A DNA stretch of 19,840 nt from JAZQNC01 sp045536155 (lineage in GTDB: Bacteria > Bacillota > Clostridia > Oscillospirales > CAG-272), in contig JAZSMZ010000042.1 in assembly GCA_045536155.1 (NCBI GenBank), forward strand, positions 1-19,840, written 5' to 3'. Within the stretch, counting starts at the first letter, position 1, and every line of letters begins with the position of its first letter. The position numbers and the translations under genes were made by a program. Positions 14,429 through 19,840 of the stretch are shown in pieces. The notes below the pieces were generated by a model. The model was not told where the DNA came from. It did not search any database and saw only the letters and a program-made list of their open reading frames with translations.

Positions 14429-14463
14429 AAAAGGAGTACGAACAAATTGTCCGTACTCCTTTT
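14429..14463. terminator. Terminator-like hairpin
   Basis: AAAAGGAGTACG (14429-14440) and CGTACTCCTTTT (14452-14463) form a perfect 12-bp stem with an 11-base loop. It could end the sensor kinase transcript (minus strand), whose stop is about 145 bp away, or read-through from the plus strand. The T-runs are mostly inside the stem. Confidence 0.55.
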
Positions 14464-14464
14464 G

Positions 14465-14545
14465 TTGTAGGGCGGGGGTTTATCTCCCGCCGTTTTCTTT
14501 GCATATATCGTTTGTTTTCGGCGGCAGCAAGCCACCGCCCTACAA
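14465..14545. repeat. 81-bp MITE-like element with 11-bp terminal inverted repeats
   Basis: TTGTAGGGCGG (14465-14475) and CCGCCCTACAA (14535-14545) are perfect inverted termini. Inside are two further GC hairpins: GGCGGGGG with CTCCCGCC, and GGCGG with CCGCC. It contains no coding sequence. A half copy of the same kind lies at 5652-5676. Confidence 0.65.
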
Positions 14546-14608
14546 GGTTGCGGTAGGTAAAACCTGCTCTATGGCAGGCACCCCTTTCGAAGACCTTTTT
14601 TGCGCTTA

Positions 14609-16126
14609 TTATTTGCCGCTGTCGTTCTTCATGCCCTCGGCGGCCGCTTTTGCGGCGGCATGCTTTGCCTCCTGTGCTGCCTTATAGGCCTGCTCGCTTG
14701 TGGGCTGGAGAGTGAAGGTGAATGAGCAATATTTACCCTGCTCCGATTTACACCATATCCGCTCGTTATGAGCGTTTATGATCGTTTTCGAAATATAAAG
14801 TCCGAGGCCGGAGCCCGTTTTGTCAAGCCCGCGGCTCTTGTCGGCCTTGTAAAAACGATCGAATACGTAGGGCATATCCTCACTCGAAATACCCTCGCCC
14901 TCGTTGTACACCGAAACGTGAACCTTTCTGTCCTTGGTGAGAAGCGATATCTTGTATTTGCCACCCTCGCGCGCGAATTTTACCGCGTTGTCGCAGAGGT
15001 TGAACAGTATCTGATATATCGCATCGTGGTCGGCGTTGACGTACATTCTGTCCTCTTCGCAGTCGAATTCAACGTCGAGATTTTTGTTGTTGATCTTCTG
15101 CTCGAAGGAGATGAGTATCTGACGTGCCATTTCGCAGACGTCGAAGGGCTCGTAGTTGAACTTTCTGTCGCCCGCCTGAATACGGGAGATATCGAGAAGG
15201 GAGGAAACGAGTCGGGACAGACGGCGCACCTCTTGGGCGATGATGTCGAAATAGTAGTTGTACTTTTCGGGCGGGATCGCGCCGGCAAGGATACTGTCTA
15301 TCGTTGCGCCGATGTTGAACATCGGGGTGCGAAGATCGTGGGATACGTTGGCAAGGAAGGTGCGGCGCATATCCTCATAGCTGGCAAGCGACGTTGCCAT
15401 GTTGTTGAATGCCACGGCTAGCTCTGCAACCTCGTCGTTGCCGATGACGGGAACGCGCACGTCAAAATGACCCGATGCGAAGCTCTTTGCCGCGCGGCTC
15501 ATCTGCTTTAAGGGACCGATGATCTTTTCGGTGATGAAATATACCGCGATCAGCGCGGCGAGCATGATCCAAAGGCTGGAGATGATAAGCGTTTTCATCA
15601 TGTCCTGCACGAGCTGATTCATGCTGTCCTCCGACGCGCAGGCAAATATCGCGCCCTCAAATCTTGATCCGTTATATATGGGGAGCGCGTAGTAGCTGTA
15701 CTGATCGTTGAACACGCCGTCAAGGAATCCCGAGCCGAACAGGTTGCCGCTTTCGATGATGTTCTGCATCGTTATTGCGTTGACCGACGGGTGGGAAAGG
15801 GCAATATTCGACAAAAGGATACTGCCGTCAGAATCGATATAGAGTATGACCGCCTCGTTTGTGAACATCGCCAAGGTGGAGATGTCGCGCAGAATGCCCA
15901 TGCTGTCGCCCTTGATGTATGCATCGTAGCTTTCATATCCCGAAGAGGAAAATCCCTGCTCCATATAGAGCTTGACGTTCTGCGCCGAGCGCTTTAGGGT
16001 ATCCTCGGTCGATGCGTCGGAATGGCTCTGCATCATCGAGCTTATAATGCCCGCCAAGATAAGGAATGCAATTACGATGATCAGCATGAACGCGGTAATG
16101 TATTTCGCAAATACGCTCTTATACAA
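14609..16126 (-). CDS. Sensor histidine kinase
   Basis: A membrane sensor kinase of 505 residues, partner of the OmpR-family regulator just upstream. Domains in order: transmembrane helix (about 11-31), extracytoplasmic sensor region (about 32-178, no motif recognised), second helix (about 179-199), HAMP (about 201-253), HisKA with His263 in SHDLRTP, and a HATPase domain with NLCDNAVKFA and TGSGLGLYISK. The C terminus carries an Ala/Lys-rich tail after the ATPase domain. The start is a TTG: upstream in frame there are no start codons before a stop, and AAAGGA lies about 13 bases before it. A terminator-like hairpin separates it from the regulator gene. The signal sensed is unknown. Confidence 0.92.
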   Translation of the reverse strand: MYKSVFAKYITAFMLIIVIAFLILAGIISSMMQSHSDASTEDTLKRSAQNVKLYMEQGFSSSGYESYDAYIKGDSMGILRDISTLAMFTNEAVILYIDSDGSILLSNIALSHPSVNAITMQNIIESGNLFGSGFLDGVFNDQYSYYALPIYNGSRFEGAIFACASEDSMNQLVQDMMKTLIISSLWIMLAALIAVYFITEKIIGPLKQMSRAAKSFASGHFDVRVPVIGNDEVAELAVAFNNMATSLASYEDMRRTFLANVSHDLRTPMFNIGATIDSILAGAIPPEKYNYYFDIIAQEVRRLSRLVSSLLDISRIQAGDRKFNYEPFDVCEMARQILISFEQKINNKNLDVEFDCEEDRMYVNADHDAIYQILFNLCDNAVKFAREGGKYKISLLTKDRKVHVSVYNEGEGISSEDMPYVFDRFYKADKSRGLDKTGSGLGLYISKTIINAHNERIWCKSEQGKYCSFTFTLQPTSEQAYKAAQEAKHAAAKAAAEGMKNDSGK

Positions 16127-16167
16127 TTTTAAACCACATTCCTTTCATTTCAATGTGATCTTTAAAA

Positions 16168-16200
16168 ATGCGGAGAGAGCGCTGAATGCTCTCTCCGCAT
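16168..16200 (-). terminator. Terminator-like hairpin between regulator and kinase genes
   Basis: ATGCGGAGAGAGC (16168-16180) and GCTCTCTCCGCAT (16188-16200) form a perfect 13-bp stem, followed on the minus strand by TTTTAAAG. Placed inside the two-gene unit, it may lower kinase expression relative to the regulator. Confidence 0.7.
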
Positions 16201-16227
16201 CGGTTGATAGATTCGGTTTATAAAAAA

Positions 16228-16917
16228 TTACTGAAGAAGCTCGAATTTATATCCTACGCCCCAAACGGTTTTGAGTATCCATTTGTCGGACACGCCCTCA
16301 AGCTTTTCGCGCAGACGCTTGACGTGAACGTCAACGGTGCGGCTGTCGCCGAGGTAATCAAAGCCCCAAACCTTGTCAAGAAGCTGGTCGCGCGAGAATA
16401 CGCGGTTGTAGTTGGAGGCAAGGAAGTAGAGGAGCTCGAGCTCCTTGGGGGGAATGTCAACAGATTTGCCGTTGAGCTTGAGCTCGTATTTGAGCAAGCT
16501 GATCTCGATGTTATCGAACTTGATAACCTCTTCGTCGTTCTGATGATCGTGTGCGCTGTAACGGCGGAGAACCGCTTTGATGCGGGCGGAAAGCTCCTTC
16601 ATTTCGAAGGGTTTTACCATAAAGTCGTCAGCGCCCAATTCAAGGCCGAGCACCTTGTCGAAAACCTCACCCTTTGCGGTGATCATGATGATGGGCTTCG
16701 AGGAGATCTCGCGGATCTCGCGGCATACTTGCCAGCCGTCCTTTTTGGGGAGCATGATGTCGAGCAGAACAAGGTCGGGCTCGTACATTTTAAAGAAGGT
16801 GACGCCCTCGGCGCCGTCGTTTGCGGTCTTTACCTCATATCCCTCGTTTTCAAGGAAAAGGCGTAACATGTCACATATATTGATATCGTCATCAATTGCA
16901 AGGATCTTTGTTGCCAT
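16228..16917 (-). CDS. OmpR/PhoB-family response regulator
   Basis: A 229-residue DNA-binding response regulator. The receiver domain (about 4-117) has the acidic pair in IDDD, the phosphoacceptor Asp53 in LLDIMLP, Thr80 and Lys102 in VKPF. The winged-helix domain (about 130-228) shows the usual PPKELELLYFLASN, SRDQLLDKVWG, RTVDVHVKRLREKL and VWGVGYKF. The ribosome site AGGAGGATAAAACA is ideal. It is the first gene of the two-component unit. Direct repeats upstream of its promoter suggest that it may control its own expression. The regulon cannot be told from the sequence. Confidence 0.95.
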   Translation of the reverse strand: MATKILAIDDDINICDMLRLFLENEGYEVKTANDGAEGVTFFKMYEPDLVLLDIMLPKKDGWQVCREIREISSKPIIMITAKGEVFDKVLGLELGADDFMVKPFEMKELSARIKAVLRRYSAHDHQNDEEVIKFDNIEISLLKYELKLNGKSVDIPPKELELLYFLASNYNRVFSRDQLLDKVWGFDYLGDSRTVDVHVKRLREKLEGVSDKWILKTVWGVGYKFELLQ

Positions 16918-16979
16918 TGTTTTATCCTCCTGTATGTTAATAAAAAAATGTAAACTTCGTTATTTTTTTAACCATGTTT

Positions 16980-17022
16980 ATTATATCACGGCAATGTGAT
17001 GGCTATATGAAGCTTTTATGAA
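16980..17022 (-). promoter_or_regulatory. Response-regulator promoter with paired TTCATA repeats
   Basis: On the minus strand there is an extended -10, TGATATAAT (16980-16988), without a good -35. Upstream lie two TTCATA hexamers (17017-17022 and 17006-17011) spaced exactly 11 bp apart, the helical spacing used by OmpR/PhoB-type regulators. A weak -35 with such sites fits an activated, possibly autoregulated promoter; that step is inference. Confidence 0.5.
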
Positions 17023-17031
17023 CAATATGTA

Positions 17032-17077
17032 AATCGTATAAAAAAGACAGAGCACGCTCTGCCTTTTTTATACGATT
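17032..17077. terminator. Long bidirectional terminator hairpin
   Basis: Two 22-base arms (17032-17053 and 17056-17077) pair with one mismatch. The core CAGAGC/GCTCTG is flanked by A6/T6 tracts, so a T-run follows the core on both strands. It ends the metallophosphoesterase gene, whose stop lies inside the right arm, and shields the response-regulator promoter from read-through. Confidence 0.85.
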
Positions 17078-18779
17078 ATTTTTTCTTTTTTAAAAGCAAG
17101 AAAACAGCAAGCAGGACAACGGGTACGGCTGCGGCGCAAATAATTACCGGCAAGACGGTGACATTTGCTGCGCCTTTATCGGCGCCATCCACGACGTTAT
17201 CGGCACTGTTTACAACTGCAATTTCGAGTTCAAACTGATTGTCCGCCATAAAGAATTTTTCGTTGACGGTGGAATAGTATTCAACGGAAACCTTGCTGCC
17301 GTCTTCCGAAAAATAGAGCATTGCGACCATGCCGGTGGGGCACATGTCAATGTCAACGCCTTGTGGATCGACGAGCATTTGAGTTACGATATTTCCGTGG
17401 ATACCCGCATCCTGCGAGACAACGATATTGTCATGCGGATCGTGTCCGGAGATCACCATTACGATATTTTCATGCTGAGAGACCAGCTTGTCCCATATGT
17501 GGTCGCCATTGTTTTCTCCGCCGTTACCGATCGGAGGGTAGACGTCGTTTGCATCGAGAGTGGTCCCGTCGCGAAACAAATATGCGTGTGTGGTTATGAT
17601 GACGTTATGATTGGGATGCTCTTCAATAACGCCGCTCGCCCAATTAAGTACCTCATCCGACGGGCCGAAATCGAGCGCCATGATAAGGTATTTGATGTCG
17701 CCGACGATCAGCTCCTGCCAGGTGTTGAGCATATTGTTGCCGTAGCTTCCGCCAAGGATATCGGCATATTTGCCGTAGTCAAAGGCTTGGATGAATTCCG
17801 GTGCGCCGTCATGGTTTCCGCGAACGACCGAATAGGGGATAAGTCCGTCGAGCTTAAAAATGTTGTTCGTTGTAAGAGCCCATTCTGCAGGTGAGTTTAA
17901 GTTTGTAATGTCACCGAGCCCCAAAACAAACTTGATCTTTTTTTCATCTGCGTTGTCGACGAGCCAGTCGTATATTTTTGCCACCTTATCGGGATACATT
18001 TCCGAAAGGATCTGTGTATCGCCTATGACTGCGAAGGAATATGAGTAGTCGGTGACGGGTTCCTTCTCATCAAGCCAAAAAACGTCAAGCGAGGCATCGT
18101 ATCCGTTGCCGCTAAGGTCGGCAATGGTGTTGTTTTCGGGATGGGAGGAAAGATCAAAGGCCGCAATCAGATCGGGATCGTCAAGAGCGGGACCGTTCAT
18201 ATCTTCCTTTATTTTATAGCGTCCTCTGACGTCGGCATAGACACATATTTCTTTGATATATCCCTTAAAACACTTGCTGTTACTGGGACGGTGGTCACCG
18301 CCTATCACCATATTCAGCGTGCCGACGACATCGGGAGTTTGGGCGTTGATAATTTGGGACAGATTACCGTTGCAATAGCAGAAAACCTTGTTTTCGGCTT
18401 TTATGCGGACAATTGAAACGTGAGTCCATTCTCCCTTGGCGATATGCACATCGGAGAATACGATGTCGGTTACTGCCCCATCGCTGTCGATGTAATAAAG
18501 ACGGGGCGAGCCATCGGCGGTGATCTCAAAATTGGTGCAGACCGACGATGCTGAACCTGCATAATCGCCGAGAATAACGCCGGTCATCGAGGGGGTATTC
18601 TCAGGGAAATATACCCATGCTTCAAAGGTTACCGGGGCACGGTCAAACGGGGCTGAAGCCGCATATCCCTCGTATTTGAAAGACATTCCTTCCTGCTCTT
18701 GTCCGGATGCATATGCGGTGATGCAAACAGAGGCGGAAATCAATAAAATAGCGGTTAAAAGAAGAATTATTTTTTTCAT
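17076..18779 (-). CDS. Secreted membrane-anchored metallophosphoesterase with LamG-like domain
   Basis: A 567-residue surface protein. The signal peptide covers about 1-25. A concanavalin/LamG-type domain spans about 32-235 (FEAWVYFP and GEWTHVSIVR are typical). A calcineurin-like phosphoesterase domain follows from about 247, with FAVIGDTQ (Asp254), GLGDITN (Asp290), RGNHD (322-324), TTHAY and SGHDPHDN as metal-binding motifs; the first motif has Gln where many members have His. The C terminus has one hydrophobic helix and ends in four Lys, without an LPXTG signal, so it is held by the membrane helix. It probably acts outside the cell on a phosphoester or nucleotide, possibly bound through the LamG domain; the substrate is unknown. 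The nearest Shine-Dalgarno-like GTGAGG is about 13 bases before the ATG, rather far. Confidence 0.88.
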   Translation of the reverse strand: MKKIILLLTAILLISASVCITAYASGQEQEGMSFKYEGYAASAPFDRAPVTFEAWVYFPENTPSMTGVILGDYAGSASSVCTNFEITADGSPRLYYIDSDGAVTDIVFSDVHIAKGEWTHVSIVRIKAENKVFCYCNGNLSQIINAQTPDVVGTLNMVIGGDHRPSNSKCFKGYIKEICVYADVRGRYKIKEDMNGPALDDPDLIAAFDLSSHPENNTIADLSGNGYDASLDVFWLDEKEPVTDYSYSFAVIGDTQILSEMYPDKVAKIYDWLVDNADEKKIKFVLGLGDITNLNSPAEWALTTNNIFKLDGLIPYSVVRGNHDGAPEFIQAFDYGKYADILGGSYGNNMLNTWQELIVGDIKYLIMALDFGPSDEVLNWASGVIEEHPNHNVIITTHAYLFRDGTTLDANDVYPPIGNGGENNGDHIWDKLVSQHENIVMVISGHDPHDNIVVSQDAGIHGNIVTQMLVDPQGVDIDMCPTGMVAMLYFSEDGSKVSVEYYSTVNEKFFMADNQFELEIAVVNSADNVVDGADKGAANVTVLPVIICAAAVPVVLLAVFLLLKKKK

Positions 18780-18853
18780 GTCGTTTTTGCGGCCTCACGG
18801 TGCGAAGCAAGCTTTCTCCTGTTTTTATTTGCGAAAAAACCATATCTAGCCAC

Positions 18854-18882
18854 AGTATATCATAGACGAAATGGTTTGTCAA
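18854..18882 (-). promoter_or_regulatory. Metallophosphoesterase promoter
   Basis: On the minus strand there is a perfect TTGACA (18877-18882), a 17-bp spacer and TATACT (18854-18859) preceded by TGA (extended -10). A leader of about 65 bases precedes the start codon. Confidence 0.8.
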
Positions 18883-18916
18883 CGATTTAAAATCCAATTC
18901 GGATATCAAGTGGGCG

Positions 18917-18945
18917 TTGACAAAAATATTTTTATGTATTATAAT
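18917..18945 (+). promoter_or_regulatory. ychF promoter
   Basis: TTGACA (18917-18922), a 17-bp spacer and TATAAT (18940-18945) form an exact consensus vegetative promoter, 47 bp before the ychF start. It is divergent from the metallophosphoesterase promoter, with the two -35 boxes 34 bp apart. Confidence 0.85.
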
Positions 18946-18992
18946 TAAATGTTGTAAATACGTGTGATATCAGAATATTATAGGAGATAAAT

Positions 18993-19840
18993 ATGAAGTT
19001 AGGTATAGTCGGATTGCCGAACGTCGGCAAGAGCACACTTTTCAATGCAATTACCAATGCGGGCGCCGAGGCGGCAAACTATCCTTTTTGTACCATCGAG
19101 CCCAACGTGGGCATGGTTACCGTTCCCGACCGCCGTCTTGACGTTTTGGCCGAGATGTACAAGCCCGAAAAATACACTCCCGCGATAATCGAGTTTGTCG
19201 ACATTGCAGGTCTTGTTAAGGGTGCGGCAAACGGAGAGGGTCTTGGCAACAAGTTCCTTTCGCACATTCGCGAGGTCGATGCCATTATCCACGTCGTACG
19301 CTGCTTTTCCGATTCCAACGTAGTTCACGTTGAGGGCGGAGTTGATCCCATGCGTGACGTTGAGATCATTAATATGGAGCTTATATATTCCGATCTTGAG
19401 ATGCTCGAAAAGCGCATCGAAAAGGACAAAAAGCTTGCAAAGGGCGACAAGTCGCTCAATGAGGAGATCGCATTTTTGGAGCGCGTACGCGACGAGATGA
19501 ACAACGGCATTTCGGCACGCGCCATCGATATGACCGAGGAGGAGAGCGCGATCCTCGACACGATCCAGCTTATCTCGCGTATGCCCGTTATCTATGCCGC
19601 CAATGTCAGCGAAGACGAGGTTGCGGGCGAATATGAAAACAACGAGGCATTCAAAGCACTTCGTGCGCACGCCGAGAGCGAGCATTCGGCTGTTATGCCG
19701 ATATGCGCATCGCTTGAATCGGAGATCGCCGAGCTCGAGGGCGAGGAAAAACAGCAGTTTTTGGACGATCTCGGCATTCCCGAGAGCGGACTTGACCGCC
19801 TTATCAAGGCCAGCTACGACCTGCTCGGACTTATGAGCTT
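18993..19840 (+). CDS. ychF: YchF/EngD-family ATPase, partial at window end
   Basis: A conserved OBG-family P-loop protein that prefers ATP to GTP and associates with ribosomes and stress responses. The first 282 codons are present; the usual length is about 365, so the C-terminal TGS-type domain is beyond the window. Seen are GLPNVGKST (7-15) as P-loop, FVDIAGLVKGAANGEGLGN around 67-85 as the G3 and switch region, a helical coiled-coil region with many Glu/Lys around 130-170, and AANVSED, where NVSE replaces the NKxD motif of true GTPases and explains ATP preference. AGGAGATAAAT gives a good ribosome site. Confidence 0.96.
   Translation, partial: MKLGIVGLPNVGKSTLFNAITNAGAEAANYPFCTIEPNVGMVTVPDRRLDVLAEMYKPEKYTPAIIEFVDIAGLVKGAANGEGLGNKFLSHIREVDAIIHVVRCFSDSNVVHVEGGVDPMRDVEIINMELIYSDLEMLEKRIEKDKKLAKGDKSLNEEIAFLERVRDEMNNGISARAIDMTEEESAILDTIQLISRMPVIYAANVSEDEVAGEYENNEAFKALRAHAESEHSAVMPICASLESEIAELEGEEKQQFLDDLGIPESGLDRLIKASYDLLGLMS

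Noticed and set aside
11241..14608. Intact integrated prophage with attachment sites
   Set aside because: No integrase, terminase or tail genes, no tRNA, and I found no flanking direct repeat that could be att sites.
18700..18779. C-terminal or leader peptide in another frame at the metallophosphoesterase start
   Set aside because: AGGAG followed by a TTG upstream could start a different frame, but it overlaps the signal peptide coding sequence and has no support beyond the weak initiation signal.

Overview
The window looks like a chromosome segment of an anaerobic, probably gut-associated member of the Clostridia (Firmicutes). The grounds are consensus sigma-A promoters, GGAGG-type ribosome binding sites, OmpR-type two-component genes, the protein families present and short dispersed palindromic repeats. 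I cannot place it more finely from sequence alone.

Layout. (1) 1-735: a DUF559 nuclease-like gene whose 3' end runs into dispersed palindromic repeats. (2) 736-5362, minus strand: a membrane-anchored secreted protein resembling DUF5722, then the glycolytic genes tpiA and pgk, with a strong terminator hairpin between the last two. (3) 5561-6920, plus strand: an AraM/EgsA-type glycerol-1-phosphate dehydrogenase with its own promoter and a hairpin-bearing leader. (4) 6957-8831, minus strand: a two-gene unit of a LarA-type (nickel-pincer) racemase-like enzyme and a hexapeptide acetyltransferase, driven by a promoter with an operator-like palindrome. (5) 9051-11240, plus strand: YbaK-type deacylase, a small lipoprotein, endonuclease III and a Nudix hydrolase; the last three are tightly packed. 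(6) 11241-14608: an accessory island with a palindromic repeat element, an orphan strong terminator, a phage portal gene, a capsid gene cut off after about 120 codons, an opposing XRE regulator that also seems cut off at the same point, hairpins, and an 81-bp MITE-like element. (7) 14609-16917, minus strand: a sensor kinase and OmpR-family regulator, with a terminator-like hairpin between them and paired TTCATA repeats upstream of the promoter. (8) 17076-18779, minus strand: a secreted, membrane-anchored metallophosphoesterase with a LamG-like domain. (9) 18993 to the window end: ychF from a near-perfect promoter, cut by the window edge.

Most of the window is housekeeping. The accessory signal is in the repeats and in the island at 11.3-14.6 kb. 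There, remains of a tailed-phage head module meet a truncated regulator tail to tail at about 13,500, which points to a deletion or rearrangement junction. I saw no tRNA, rRNA, CRISPR array, transposase or intact defence system. I did not find a clearly new multi-gene system. The most original leads are the palindromic repeat family with its linked DUF559 gene, the capsid/XRE junction, and several hairpins placed where they could tune expression within operons.
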